Origin: Actinomycetota bacterium
GTDB lineage: Bacteria > Actinomycetota > Actinomycetes > S36-B12 > CAIYMF01
NCBI GenBank assembly: GCA_009697815.1
Contig: WLRQ01000008.1
Location: 1 to 64,000, forward strand
Direction of reading: 5' to 3'
DNA: 64,000 bases
Part shown: positions 52,289 to 61,757 of the stretch, piece by piece
Numbering within the stretch: position 1 is the first letter of the stretch
Layout of the letters: each line of letters begins with the position of its first letter
The notes under the pieces: generated by a model
The model's database searches: none
What the model saw: only the letters and a program-made list of their open reading frames with translations
What the model was told of the DNA's origin: nothing
Made by a program: the position numbers and the translations under genes

Positions 52289-53662
52289 ATGCAGGTCCAT
52301 GACTCCGTACTTGACTTGATCGGAAACACCCCGTTGGTGCGCCTTGCTGCCATCACCGCCCACCTCGGCCCCGATGCTCCGACCGTGCTCGCGAAGGTCG
52401 AGTACCTCAATCCGGGCGGGTCGGTGAAGGATCGCATCGCCGTCCGCATGATCGATGCGGCTGAGGCCTCGGGAGCCTTGCGTCCGGGTGGGACGATAGT
52501 TGAGCCCACCAGCGGCAATACCGGAATCGGGCTCGCGCTCGTGGCCCAACAGCGGGGCTATTCCTGCGTATTCGTCTGCCCCGACAAGGTCAGCGCCGAC
52601 AAGCGGAATGTGTTGCGGGCCTATGGGGCAGAGGTTGTCGTATGCCCGACGGCAGTCGACCCGGACGATCCGCGCTCGTACTACTCGGTGTCGGACCGTC
52701 TCGTCCACGAGATCGACGGTGCGTGGAAGCCAGATCAGTACTCAAATCCGAACAATGCTCTGTCGCACTTCGAGAGCACCGGCCCCGAAGTCTGGGGGCA
52801 GACCGACGGCCGGATCACACATTTCGTGGCAGGTATAGGAACGGGGGGCACGATCAGTGGCACGGGGCGATTCCTCAAGAACGCCAGTGCGAATCGGGTG
52901 CGAGTGATCGGAGCCGACCCCGTCGGCTCGGTGTACTCCGGCGGCACGGGCCGCCCTTACCTCGTCGAGGGGGTCGGTGAGGACTTCTGGCCCGAAGCCT
53001 ACGACCGCGACGTGTGCGACGAGATCATCGCGGTGTCGGATCGCGATTCCTTCCTCCTCACGCGCCGACTCGCACGAGAAGAGGGGCTCCTCGTCGGGGG
53101 ATCATGCGGGATGGCCGTGCACGCGGCACTTGATGTCGCCGCTCGCGCGGCGAAGAGCGATGTCATCGTCGTGCTGCTTCCTGATGGTGGGCGCGGATAC
53201 TTGTCCAAGGTCTTCAATGACGATTGGATGGCCGACTTCGGGTTCCTGCAGACGGCGAGTGGCCGAACGGTCAGCGACGTACTCCGCTCGAAGTCGGCCC
53301 AACTGCCGCAGCTCGTACACACCCATCCGCAGGAGACGGTGCGAGAGGCCATCGACATCCTGCGCGAGTACGGCGTTTCGCAGATGCCTGTCGTCCGTGC
53401 CGAACCCCCGGTAAAGGCGGCTGAGGTGATCGGCTCGGTGCTTGAGCGTGATCTTCTCGACGCGCTATTCGCCGGGCGTGCCCAACTCGCCGATCCCGTG
53501 GAGCGGCACATGAGCGTGGGCCTGCCGATGATCGGCGGAGGTGAGCCCGTGTCGGCGGCCGTGGCTGCGCTCGAGTCTTCCGACGCCGCGATCGTCATCG
53601 AAGACGGTGTGCCGACGGGGGTGGTCACACGACAGGACCTACTCGGATATCTCGCAGGGTGA
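52289..53662 (+). CDS. cbs: Cystathionine beta-synthase
   Basis: 457 residues. PLP enzyme condensing serine and homocysteine in transsulfuration. N-terminal catalytic domain: IGNTPLVRL, EYLNPGGSVKDRIAVRMI with the PLP Lys (Lys of SVKDR), PTSGNTGIGLALVAQQRGY and GIGTGGTISGTGRFLK phosphate loop. The C-terminal about 110 residues are two CBS domains (TVREAIDILREYGVSQMPVV; VSAAVAALESSDAAIVIEDGVPTGVVTRQDLLGYL), regulatory in homologues. The domain order separates it from cysteine synthase. Confidence 0.95.
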   Translation: MQVHDSVLDLIGNTPLVRLAAITAHLGPDAPTVLAKVEYLNPGGSVKDRIAVRMIDAAEASGALRPGGTIVEPTSGNTGIGLALVAQQRGYSCVFVCPDKVSADKRNVLRAYGAEVVVCPTAVDPDDPRSYYSVSDRLVHEIDGAWKPDQYSNPNNALSHFESTGPEVWGQTDGRITHFVAGIGTGGTISGTGRFLKNASANRVRVIGADPVGSVYSGGTGRPYLVEGVGEDFWPEAYDRDVCDEIIAVSDRDSFLLTRRLAREEGLLVGGSCGMAVHAALDVAARAAKSDVIVVLLPDGGRGYLSKVFNDDWMADFGFLQTASGRTVSDVLRSKSAQLPQLVHTHPQETVREAIDILREYGVSQMPVVRAEPPVKAAEVIGSVLERDLLDALFAGRAQLADPVERHMSVGLPMIGGGEPVSAAVAALESSDAAIVIEDGVPTGVVTRQDLLGYLAG

Positions 53663-53673
53663 TGTCGCGCAAG

Positions 53674-54765
53674 TCAGCTTCGAGGGCGCTTCTTGCCCGG
53701 ATCGTAAGGGCCCCAGGGCGAAACAGTTGCCGCTGACCCAGCTACCTCGACCACGAGCCCGTCGATCGCGAACTCCTTGCGCATGATCGCGCCGCCCATG
53801 TTCCCGTAGAGCGGCGAGTCGGTGCCGGTGCGCCAGGTTCCGACCTCCGCTCCGTCGAGCATCACGGGAGCGACATCCGGAGGCAGATCGCCGTCGAAGC
53901 GCAGCGCCTTGTAGGCGTTCGGCGGATCTGACGCCACCCTGAGCAGCGCGTCGCGCCCGACGAAGTCGCCACTGTCGAGGTGGACGAATCTTTCGAGCCC
54001 GAGGTCGTAGGGGCTCATGCGGCTCGGGTCGTAGTCGACGCAGTTGAGCATGAAGCCTGCTTCGACGCGAAGGCGATAGACCGCGTTGACCCCATACGGG
54101 GTAGCGCCGGCCTCCAGCAGTGCGTCGTAGACCGTGCCGATCTCGTCGGGGTGGGTGAAGAACTCGTAACCCAACTCGCCGGAGTAGCCGGTTCGAGCGA
54201 GTAGCCCGCGCGCACCACCCACGGTGATCTCCTCAGTGAAGAACCGGAAGTATCTCAGCCCCGAGATGTCGACGTCGGTGAGCGATTGAACGACATCGCG
54301 TGACTGCGGGCCCTGGATCGCGACATGTGGCATCTGTCGCGTGATGTTGGTGATCTCCACGTCAAAGCCTGAGAGGTGCTGGGTCCAGTACGGCGCGTAG
54401 CCCTCGCCGTTGGTCATCACCAGCAGGTGATCGGGCGCAACCTTGTAGATCGTTCCCTCGTCGATCATTGTGCCGTCGTCGTTCATGAACGGGCCATAGC
54501 GCACCTGCCCCACGGCCGCGCCCGTGATGTCGTTGCTATTGACGTGGTTCGCCGCTGCGACCGCGTCGGGGCCGCGGAATCGCCACTTGCTCAGTGCCGA
54601 GACGTCCCATACCCCAGCTCGTTCGCGGACGGCCTTGTACTCGGCTGGCCAGTCGCCGAAGCCCTGGTTCCAGAACCAGCCGCCGTCGTCCTTGAAGGTG
54701 CCGCCCATCGCCTCGAGCTTGCTGTGCAGTGCCGTGCGCGTGGACTCGCTCATGGGAGTGCTCAC
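53674..54765 (-). CDS. GcvT-family aminomethyltransferase-like protein
   Basis: 363 residues. Folate-dependent GcvT fold: YKAVRERAGVWDVSALSKWRFRGPDA, GQVRYGPFMNDDGTMIDEGTIYKV, ARTGYSGELGYEFFTHPDE and GVNAVYRLRVEAGFMLNCVDYDP, with a GcvT C-terminal barrel. It stands alone, without gcvH or gcvP. That and its sequence leave several possibilities: a demethylase of the DmdA or sarcosine type, a YgfZ-like protein, or true GcvT. Only the family can be stated. Start GTG 54765 (ATG at 54753 is an alternative). Confidence 0.82.
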   Translation of the reverse strand: MSTPMSESTRTALHSKLEAMGGTFKDDGGWFWNQGFGDWPAEYKAVRERAGVWDVSALSKWRFRGPDAVAAANHVNSNDITGAAVGQVRYGPFMNDDGTMIDEGTIYKVAPDHLLVMTNGEGYAPYWTQHLSGFDVEITNITRQMPHVAIQGPQSRDVVQSLTDVDISGLRYFRFFTEEITVGGARGLLARTGYSGELGYEFFTHPDEIGTVYDALLEAGATPYGVNAVYRLRVEAGFMLNCVDYDPSRMSPYDLGLERFVHLDSGDFVGRDALLRVASDPPNAYKALRFDGDLPPDVAPVMLDGAEVGTWRTGTDSPLYGNMGGAIMRKEFAIDGLVVEVAGSAATVSPWGPYDPGKKRPRS

Positions 54766-54960
54766 TCTCGGGGCCGGCGGTGCGGGGGCGGGGCGCTCGG
54801 TGGGCGCACTCGTCTCGGGTGGGCCGTGTGGCGACGCTAGCAGCGTGGCGCCGCGTTCGGGTGTGATCGCCGGCCCGAATTCGCGGGCAGGTGAGCGACA
54901 CGATCACGGTCGCGTTCTTGACTGCGCCGAGGTGTCACGATGGTTGCTTGAGCGTCATGC

Positions 54961-55767
54961 GTGATGAGCAGCGGGGATTCGGCGATGGCGCGTATGCGGC
55001 TACTTCTTGTGGTGGTCACGCTGCCGGGACTCGTCCTCTCGGCCTGCGCCGCAGGAGTTGCCAGCCCCGCCGAGGTGATCGGTTCGAGCGTTGCACCGGG
55101 CGGCTCCTCCGCGAGCGCGCAGGCGTCGAGTGGGTCCGCCTCGACGTCCCCGTCGCCCATTCGATCCTCGACGATCCCCGCGCCGACAGTTGCGGCCACG
55201 GGTGCGAGCGGCGTTGCGCTGGCCGCCGTGCTCGCCCTGCCGGTGAAGGGACGTGCACCCAAGACAGGGTATGCCCGGGCACAGTTCGGGGCGGCGTGGT
55301 TGGACGTCGACCACAACGGCTGCGACACCCGTGACGACATGCTGATCCGCGATCTCACCGCCAGGGTGATGTCGGGCTCGTGTCGGGTGATGTCGGGAAC
55401 CTTGGCCGACCCGTACACCGGTAAGACAATCTTGTTCGTCCGCGGGGGCGTGAGCGAGGTGGACATCGACCACATGGTCGCCCTCTCCGATGCGTGGCAG
55501 ACGGGCGCGGCCACGTGGCTAGTCACCAAGCGCGTGGCGTTGGCCAACGACCCACTCAATCTGCAACCCACGGATTCCAGTGCCAATCGCCAGAAGGGCG
55601 ATTCCGACGCTGCCAGTTGGCTCCCGCCGGCGGTGGCGTATCGATGCACCTATGTTGCGAGGCAGGCCGCGGTGAAGCGGAAGTACGGCCTGTGGGTCAC
55701 CGCAGCCGAACGATCGGCGATGCTGTTAGTTCTTGCGAGGTGTCCGGGCCAGAGGCTTCCGGCCTAG
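54961..55767 (+). CDS. Secreted lipoprotein with HNH (DUF1524) nuclease domain
   Basis: 268 residues from GTG 54961; ATG 54985 is an alternative that gives a shorter signal peptide. Hydrophobic signal with lipobox VLSAC, then a Ser/Ala linker (about 35-75). The nuclease domain has YARAQFGAAWLDVDHNGCDTRDDML, the catalytic VDIDHMVALSDAWQTGA and NDPLNLQPTDSSANRQKGDSD (His, Asn and Asp/Lys of HNH/GmrSD-C type). Two Cys near each end could form disulfides. It should act outside the membrane on DNA, for nutrient use or competition. Confidence 0.88.
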   Translation: MMSSGDSAMARMRLLLVVVTLPGLVLSACAAGVASPAEVIGSSVAPGGSSASAQASSGSASTSPSPIRSSTIPAPTVAATGASGVALAAVLALPVKGRAPKTGYARAQFGAAWLDVDHNGCDTRDDMLIRDLTARVMSGSCRVMSGTLADPYTGKTILFVRGGVSEVDIDHMVALSDAWQTGAATWLVTKRVALANDPLNLQPTDSSANRQKGDSDAASWLPPAVAYRCTYVARQAAVKRKYGLWVTAAERSAMLLVLARCPGQRLPA

Positions 55768-56810
55768 TTGGGCCAATTGCCAGCGTCGATCACGAAGGAG
55801 ATCACGTCCGGTTCCTGGGAGGTACCCCTGATGAGTTCGACCACGAGTTGAAGAGTCGGGACGTCGCCACCGCTCGCCGCGGGCGAGAGATCGGGCGCGG
55901 GCCCCGATCCGTCGGCGAGCCTCGCGGAGTACATCGTCGGCCCGTAGTCCGCGGTGCAGGCGACTCCTGGTGCGGTGGTGCCATCGGCTGAGATGTCCGC
56001 GGTGATCAGGCGGTGCCCTGGAGCCTCAGCGGGCTCCGGGCGGAATACCAGTGACCGCGGGACAATCGGGCACGAGGACGATCCCCAGAACCCCAGGTAC
56101 ACGCCGGCGCCAGAGGCATCTGCGGTCAGGAATGTCTGGGCGGCCCCTTGGCCTGGCTGGGGGAAATCCGTCGGGAAATGCGATCCCGCAGGCAGGGTGA
56201 TTCTGCGCACCCAGGGGCCGTTGCCCGTGGCCGGTGCCCACGGCTCCACGCGGGAGGAGAACTCGACCGCATAGCCGAACTCGTCGTCGGCTGCTGCGGC
56301 GATCGGATCCACCTGGATCCGCAGTGGCACCCCGCGACGGTCGTAGGTGACGGAGAGTTCGGCTGCGTCTGAGGCATCCGCGATGACCTGGTGCAGGGCC
56401 TCGACCGTGAGCGGGTAGCCCGCCAGCAGAGCGGGGTCGACCTCTGCGGGCGGCGACTTACGTGGCTGATCCTGACCGAAAGAGGCCTGCTTATCGGTGA
56501 CCTTGCCGCCCGACACCGTGGAGTCGACCACGACCTGGGGGCAGAAGCAGGATCGGACCAGCCGCAGGCGGTACTCGCCACGCGAGGAAGAAGTGGCGGC
56601 CCATGCCGCGCGGGCCTGGTCGAGTGAGAGGACGGCACTGCCCGGTGTGCTCGAGGACGCCGACGATGATGAACTAGGGGTGCTCGAGGTGGGCGAGCTG
56701 GATGTGGCGGGCGGCGAGGTGGACCCACACGCGGCCAGGACGACCGCCGAGATGGCCAAGATCAACGACAGGCTCGAGATCGCGCGTGGGCGAGCAGACG
56801 TTCGGACCAT
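55764..56810 (-). CDS. DUF6174-containing lipoprotein
   Basis: 348 residues from ATG 56810, preceded by AGGAGG with a 4-nt gap; the open frame further upstream has no family support. Signal peptide with lipobox VLAAC, a Ser/Thr-rich linker (about 30-58), then DUF6174: SLDQARAAWAATSSSRGEYRLRLVRSCFCPQVVVDSTVSGGKV, with the CFC motif, and LTVEALHQVIADASDAAELSVTYDRRGVPLRIQVDP. The remaining about 180 residues are an unassigned beta-rich domain with two Cys. (Long stretches are quoted only to mark the domain borders.) Function unknown; extracellular. Its stop overlaps that of the HNH gene by 4 bp. Confidence 0.82.
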   Translation of the reverse strand: MVRTSARPRAISSLSLILAISAVVLAACGSTSPPATSSSPTSSTPSSSSSASSSTPGSAVLSLDQARAAWAATSSSRGEYRLRLVRSCFCPQVVVDSTVSGGKVTDKQASFGQDQPRKSPPAEVDPALLAGYPLTVEALHQVIADASDAAELSVTYDRRGVPLRIQVDPIAAAADDEFGYAVEFSSRVEPWAPATGNGPWVRRITLPAGSHFPTDFPQPGQGAAQTFLTADASGAGVYLGFWGSSSCPIVPRSLVFRPEPAEAPGHRLITADISADGTTAPGVACTADYGPTMYSARLADGSGPAPDLSPAASGGDVPTLQLVVELIRGTSQEPDVISFVIDAGNWPN

Positions 56811-56966
56811 GGTTCCTCCTGGGCTCCATTGCCGGACACTGGATGGTTGCCAGTATGCGCCTGTGGATGCCCGTTGCGCCGCTGTGGGAATCACCTGCTT
56901 CCATCGCTCGATCACACTCCTTATGATCAAGGCAAAACCGTCCCTCCCAGCAAAGGAAATGCCCCC

Positions 56967-57632
56967 ATGGAGCATGTGCGCATCGCCACTTTCGACGTCC
57001 GCGAAGGTCTCGTAGCCCAGGTCGCGGAGCCTCTTCAGGGCCCGGGTGGACTCATCGAGATCTTCAGTGGGGAGCCCGGCTTCCGCACTTACGCGCTCAT
57101 CGAAGTTGACCCCGTCACCTGCATCTCGGTGTCCGTGTGGGAGAGCCACGAGGAGGCGGAGCACGCCACGAACCAGGCTGCGGAATGGGTGGCCACACAT
57201 ATGGGCCACCGGGTTCACCGCACCAACAATGTCGTGGGTGACGCCCTCTTCTGGGTCGGCGTGGCCAGCGAGGGTGATGCCAGCGCCCCCCTCAGCGCCG
57301 AAGACGCGAAGAAGATGAACCACGTGCGAATTGCCACCTACGAAGTGGTCGAAGGTGTCGCATCTCAGGTTGCCGAGGTAGTGCGGGCCCCGGGTGGCAT
57401 GGTCGACATCTGGAAGGCTGAGCCGGGATTCCGCGGCTACACCTTGATCGAGATCGACCCACTCACGTTGGTCTCTGTCTCCGTCTGGGAGACGCACGAC
57501 GAGGCCGAGCACGCCACGCGCCAGGCCGCCGAGTGGGTGGTCACTCACCTGGGCTCTCGCGTCCACCGTACGGCCAACGCCGTGGGCGATGCCGTGTTCT
57601 GGGTGGGCGCAGGCGGTTCTTCGGCAGCCTGA
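56967..57632 (+). CDS. Tandem duplicated small alpha/beta-barrel protein
   Basis: 221 residues from ATG 56967, with AAAGGA upstream. Two copies of about 100 residues (1-105 and 115-215), each with HVRIATxxVxEG, an ExGFRxYxLIExDP strand, SVSVWExHxEAEHATxQAAEWVxTHxGxRVHRT and GDAxFWVG. The stretches are about 65% identical by eye. The fold looks like a dimeric ferredoxin-type barrel (ABM or Dabb class) fused into a single-chain pseudo-dimer. The conserved His and Glu in each half might bind a ligand. A hairpin follows the stop. Confidence 0.8.
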   Translation: MEHVRIATFDVREGLVAQVAEPLQGPGGLIEIFSGEPGFRTYALIEVDPVTCISVSVWESHEEAEHATNQAAEWVATHMGHRVHRTNNVVGDALFWVGVASEGDASAPLSAEDAKKMNHVRIATYEVVEGVASQVAEVVRAPGGMVDIWKAEPGFRGYTLIEIDPLTLVSVSVWETHDEAEHATRQAAEWVVTHLGSRVHRTANAVGDAVFWVGAGGSSAA

Positions 57633-57638
57633 TCTGGT

Positions 57639-57670
57639 GATGGGCCCGGGGGCTACTCCCTGGGCCCATC
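57639..57670 (+). terminator. Strong hairpin after duplicated-barrel gene
   Basis: GATGGGCCCGGGG (57639-57651) pairs with CCCTGGGCCCATC (57658-57670) over 13 bp with one G-U pair and a 6-nt loop. There is no U-run. It begins 7 nt after the stop codon. Confidence 0.6.
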
Positions 57671-57833
57671 GCTCAGGCGCTGCTGACCGCGCAGCAACCA
57701 GCCGCCACCGTGGGCGCGGGCTAGAGTTCTCTGCACGTTCACTTTGCCGCCACCCATCGCTGTTCGAGTGGGGTCGTGAGACGGTCCAGTGTGTCCCAGT
57801 GATCGTCAGGTCAGCGACGAGGTGTGGACACAT

Positions 57834-59546
57834 ATGCGCATGCACGCGTTCGACTCCGAGGAGATCACCGGATCCTCAGATGATGGCAGGGAGGGCGAAC
57901 GAGTGGCCCCCGCCCCGCGTCTGACGAGTCCCAGGCGAGTCAATATCCGCGCTGAGGTGGTGGCGGGCCTCTCGCTGGCTGCTGTGGGGATTCCCATTTC
58001 GATGGGGTACGCCTCCGTGGCCCAGATGCCGCTATCGACCGCTCTCTACACGATGATCGTGCCGGCAATTGCGTACGGGATTTTCGGAAGCTCCCGTCAC
58101 TTGGTGGTGTCGGCCGACAGCGCTACCGCGGCGATCCTGGCCGCAGGGCTGATTGGGCTCGCGCCGGCTGCCTCCGGGAACTACGTCGCACTTGCTGGTT
58201 TGGTTGCCGGGATGACGGGGTTGGCCCTATTGCTCGCGCGGATCTTCCACCTCGGCTTCATCGCGAACTTCCTCTCTCGCACCCTCCTGGCCGGGTTCCT
58301 CATGGGTGTGGCAGTCTCGATCGCCTTCCAGCAGCTGCCCAAGATGCTGGGGATCCCTGATGTGTCGGGCACGCCCCTCGCCGTGCTGTGGACCCTGTTG
58401 CAGCGTTGGCACGAGGTGTCGATCCCGACGCTCGTCGTCAGTGCCGCCTGCATTGTGGTTCTGCTGGTCGGGACGAGGCTGAAGTCGCTTCCCACTGAGT
58501 TCGTGGTGATTGTCATCGGGATCGCGGTGGCATCAGCACTCGGGCTGCAGCAGTGGAACATCCAGACCGTGGGGGATATCCAGGGGGGCCTCCCGGTCCT
58601 GTTGATGCCGACGGTTCCCTACGGCGCCTGGCCTCAATTGATCACCACCGCGCTGTCGCTGATGGTGGTGATCCTGGCTCAGAGCACTTCGCTCGCTCGT
58701 GCCTACGCAGCAAAGTACGACGAGCCATTTGATGCACATCACGATCTCGTAGGCCTGGGAGTCGCGAACTTGGCGAGCATGGCGTCGGGGTCGTTTGTCG
58801 TGAACGGAAGTGTCACCAAGACCGCGATCGCCGACCGCATGGGAAGCCGCACCAAGTGGGCGGTTGTCGTCTCGGCCGGAGTAGCCCTGGTAGTGGTCTT
58901 CACGCTGACTGGCGCACTTTCGCGCTTGCCGGCAGCGGTGCTGGCGGCGGTCGTCCTATGGATCGCACTCGGGCTCTTGCAGACATCGACCCTGCGGCTG
59001 CTGTTTCGTCAGCGCCGCGATGAGTGGGTCATCTCGATCGCGACGGCAGCAGCGGTCATCCTCTTTGGGGTTGAGTTCGGAGTGCTCTCGTCCGTGGGGC
59101 TCTGCCTGCTCAACCATGTCAGGCACGGCTACCACCCCAAGAACAAGCTCGTCACGTTCGGCGCTGATGGCCGTCTCTTGATCCATGGCCTGGCCGAGCG
59201 CCACCAGGCCGCGCCGGGTCTGTTCGTCTACCGGTTCCAGGCGGGTCTCTACTACGCGAACGTTGAGCAGATGCTTGACGATGTGCGCGAACTTTCCGGC
59301 CCCGATGTGCCGCGTTGTATCTGCATCGACTTCTCGGCCATCACCGACGTGGATTTCACTGCCGGCCAGGTGTTGCTCACGATGGTCGAACGCGCGACGG
59401 CGCTCGGTATTCACATTGCCTTCTCGCATGTCAGTGACGAGGTGGCCAATGAGCTTCGCGCGTCTGGTGTTGCCGAGTCCGACCTGATCGAATTCGATGC
59501 GCATGTCCATGCGCTCGTCCGCCGATATGAGGCTGAGGCTTCCTAG
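57834..59546 (+). CDS. SulP/SLC26-family anion transporter with STAS domain
   Basis: 570 residues from ATG 57834 (the frame opens at 57789). Membrane domain of about 12-14 helices with EVVAGLSLAAVGIPISMGYASVAQMP, GLIGLAPAASGNYVALAGLVAGMTG, FLSRTLLAGFLMGVAVSIAFQQLPKMLG (all quoted to show SulP family marks), then a C-terminal STAS domain (FVYRFQAGLYYANVEQMLDDV ... CICIDFSAITDVDFTAGQVL). SulP proteins move sulfate, bicarbonate, fumarate or other anions. No carbonic anhydrase is fused, and the substrate is unknown. Confidence 0.9.
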   Translation: MRMHAFDSEEITGSSDDGREGERVAPAPRLTSPRRVNIRAEVVAGLSLAAVGIPISMGYASVAQMPLSTALYTMIVPAIAYGIFGSSRHLVVSADSATAAILAAGLIGLAPAASGNYVALAGLVAGMTGLALLLARIFHLGFIANFLSRTLLAGFLMGVAVSIAFQQLPKMLGIPDVSGTPLAVLWTLLQRWHEVSIPTLVVSAACIVVLLVGTRLKSLPTEFVVIVIGIAVASALGLQQWNIQTVGDIQGGLPVLLMPTVPYGAWPQLITTALSLMVVILAQSTSLARAYAAKYDEPFDAHHDLVGLGVANLASMASGSFVVNGSVTKTAIADRMGSRTKWAVVVSAGVALVVVFTLTGALSRLPAAVLAAVVLWIALGLLQTSTLRLLFRQRRDEWVISIATAAAVILFGVEFGVLSSVGLCLLNHVRHGYHPKNKLVTFGADGRLLIHGLAERHQAAPGLFVYRFQAGLYYANVEQMLDDVRELSGPDVPRCICIDFSAITDVDFTAGQVLLTMVERATALGIHIAFSHVSDEVANELRASGVAESDLIEFDAHVHALVRRYEAEAS

Positions 59547-59620
59547 CCGCATCGCGCCAACCCATTTCCACGGCGCGGGCGGCGTGGGTTACGCCCTGGC
59601 TTCGCCGGACCGCAGGACAC

Positions 59621-59626
59621 TACTGT
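59621..59626 (+). promoter_or_regulatory. -10 element TACTGT, leaderless fur-type gene
   Basis: TACTGT ends 6 nt before GTG 59633. This supports GTG 59633 over the internal ATG 59669. Confidence 0.45.
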
Positions 59627-59632
59627 TGACGA

Positions 59633-60106
59633 GTGCAAGATTTTGAGTTGATCCAGCGAGGTGTCGGGATGTCGTCGCTGGATCCAGATGGCCTGGCAGC
59701 GCGGCTGCGCGATTCCGGGCTTCGCGTGACGGCCCCTCGTCTCGCGGTCTACGCCGCTGTGGCCGCCCACCCCCATGCCGATGCCGAGCAGGTCGCCACT
59801 GTCGTGCGTGCTCGTTTGGGCGCAATCTCAACCCAGGCCGTGTATGACGTATTGAAAGTGCTGACCCAGCAGGATCTCCTGCGTCGGATCGAGCCCGCCG
59901 GATCGCCAGCCCGCTATGAGACTCGCACCGGTGACAACCACCACCATGTGATCTGCCGTCTCTGCGGTGTCACTGGGGATGTCGACTGCGCCGTCAATGT
60001 CACCCCCTGCTTGGAGGCGTCGAATCCTCAAGGGTTCGTCATCGACGAGGCAGAGGTGACCTATTGGGGTCGTTGCCCTTCGTGCCAGGGCACCGCGACG
60101 CCCTGA
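59633..60106 (+). CDS. Fur-family metal-dependent regulator
   Basis: 157 residues. DNA-binding winged helix at about 20-85 (LRDSGLRVTAPRLAVYAAVAAHPHADAEQVATVV, then TQAVYDVLKVLTQQDLLRRI), metal and dimer domain with GDNHHHVICRLCGVTGDVDC and a second CxxC in CPSC. These are the zinc and regulatory His/Cys sites of Fur proteins. FurA, Zur or PerR type cannot be decided; no katG or zinc-uptake gene is adjacent. It precedes pntA by 125 bp. Confidence 0.92.
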   Translation: MQDFELIQRGVGMSSLDPDGLAARLRDSGLRVTAPRLAVYAAVAAHPHADAEQVATVVRARLGAISTQAVYDVLKVLTQQDLLRRIEPAGSPARYETRTGDNHHHVICRLCGVTGDVDCAVNVTPCLEASNPQGFVIDEAEVTYWGRCPSCQGTATP

Positions 60107-60167
60107 TCTCCCCGAAGCCGTCCGCGGCACGGGCCCCTGCGCATGTCTGCAAGGGCGGGCCACGGCG

Positions 60168-60173
60168 TACCAT
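60168..60173 (+). promoter_or_regulatory. -10 element TACCAT before pntA
   Basis: TACCAT lies 58 bp before GTG 60232, which has a good GGAGG site. The -35 is weak. Confidence 0.35.
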
Positions 60174-60231
60174 TCGCCAACAGCGCCGGTCCATCCCGGA
60201 GTTCCACGCGATTCAGTGACGGAGGCTCGCA

Positions 60232-61752
60232 GTGATCGTCGGAGTCCTGAGCGAAGCAGTGCCGGGAGAGACCAGGGTGGCGGCAACTCCTGCCACCGTG
60301 GCTCAGTTGCTCGCCCTCGGGTACTCGGTGGTCGTCGAAGCTGGCGCTGGCGTGGCGTCGGGCTTTGTCGATGTGTCGTATGTCGAGGCTGGCGCTACCC
60401 TCGGGTCAGCCAGCACCGGCGACCTTGTGTTCGGCGTCAATACCCCGTCGGCTGAGCAATTGGACGGACTGCGCGAGGGAACCACGCTCGTGTGTCTGAT
60501 CGCCCCGGCGTTGAACCCTGATCTGCTGACGGACCTCGCGCGCCGGCGAATCACGGCGCTTGCGATGGACGCGGTGCCGCGCATCTCGCGCGCGCAGTCG
60601 CTCGACGTACTTTCCTCGATGGCCAATATCGCGGGCTACCGCGCGGTGATCGAGGCGGCGAACGTATTCGGCCGCTTCTTCACCGGCCAGATCACGGCCG
60701 CGGGCAAGGTCCCGCCGGCGAAGGTTCTCGTGGCAGGGGTCGGAGTCGCTGGCCTGGCTGCGATTGGCACTGCTGGGGGGATGGGCGCGATCGTCTACGC
60801 GACTGATCCGCGCCCTGAGGTTGCAGACCAAGTGTCCTCGTTGGGTGGCGAGTACTTGGCCGTTGCGGCACCTGACGTCGAGGTCTCCGCAACGGGCTAT
60901 GCGAAGGAGATGTCGGACGACTACAACGCCCGCGCCGCTGCCTTGTATGCCGCGCGAGTCCCCGAGGTCGACATCGTGATCACGACCGCGCTGATCCCCG
61001 GCCGTCCTGCGCCGCGACTGATCACTGCTGCGATGGTGGCCACCATGAAGTCGGGCAGTGTGATCGTCGATATGGCGGCGGCCAACGGCGGCAACGTCGA
61101 GGGCACGGTGGCCGGGCAGGTGGTCACGACCGCCAACGGTGTGACGATCATCGGCTACACCGACCTCGCCGGTCGGCTTGCGGCCCAAGCCTCACAGCTC
61201 TATGGCACCAACCTCGTGAACCTCATGAAGTTGGTGACACCAGGCAAGGACGGTGCGTTCGTTCTCGATTGGGACGACGTGGTGCAGCGCGGTATCACCG
61301 TCGCGCATGATGGCGAGGTGAGTTGGCCGCCGCCTGCGGTTCAGGTCTCGGCCGCCCCTGCGGCGGTTGCTGCCCCGCCGGTCATCAAGGCGCCGGCCAA
61401 GATCGTCTCGCCGGCTAGGCGCATGACGAGGGTCGGCATCGTGGCCGCGCTCCTGCTGGTGCTCGTGGCAGCCGCACCGGCAGCGCTACGAGGGCACCTC
61501 ACAGTGTTCGCGCTCGCGATCGTGATCGGGTACTACGTCATCGGCAGCGTTCACCACGCTCTTCACACGCCGCTGATGTCGGTGACCAATGCGATCTCCG
61601 GGATCATCGTCGTGGGTGCTCTTCTGCAGATTGGCCACGGCGATACCGTGATCACGACGCTGTCAGGTGTCGCGGTTCTCCTCGCAAGTATCAACGTCTT
61701 CGGCGGTTTCGCAGTGACCCGTCGCATGCTGTCCATGTTCTCCAGGAGCTGA
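60232..61752 (+). CDS. pntA: NAD(P) transhydrogenase alpha subunit
   Basis: 506 residues from GTG 60232, preceded by GGAGG. Proton-pumping transhydrogenase subunit with NAD(H)-binding domain I ([68 protein letters not shown]) followed by a Pro/Ala linker and four membrane helices. The domain and membrane part are fused in one chain, as in E. coli, not split as in some other bacteria. Length matches E. coli PntA (510). pntB follows after 5 bp. Confidence 0.97.
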   Translation: MIVGVLSEAVPGETRVAATPATVAQLLALGYSVVVEAGAGVASGFVDVSYVEAGATLGSASTGDLVFGVNTPSAEQLDGLREGTTLVCLIAPALNPDLLTDLARRRITALAMDAVPRISRAQSLDVLSSMANIAGYRAVIEAANVFGRFFTGQITAAGKVPPAKVLVAGVGVAGLAAIGTAGGMGAIVYATDPRPEVADQVSSLGGEYLAVAAPDVEVSATGYAKEMSDDYNARAAALYAARVPEVDIVITTALIPGRPAPRLITAAMVATMKSGSVIVDMAAANGGNVEGTVAGQVVTTANGVTIIGYTDLAGRLAAQASQLYGTNLVNLMKLVTPGKDGAFVLDWDDVVQRGITVAHDGEVSWPPPAVQVSAAPAAVAAPPVIKAPAKIVSPARRMTRVGIVAALLLVLVAAAPAALRGHLTVFALAIVIGYYVIGSVHHALHTPLMSVTNAISGIIVVGALLQIGHGDTVITTLSGVAVLLASINVFGGFAVTRRMLSMFSRS

Positions 61753-61757
61753 CCGCG

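Noticed and set aside
56811-57845. Minus-strand open frame upstream of the DUF6174 lipoprotein
   Set aside because: It is the shadow of the duplicated-barrel gene; the lipoprotein has a clear signal peptide and AGGAGG at 56810.
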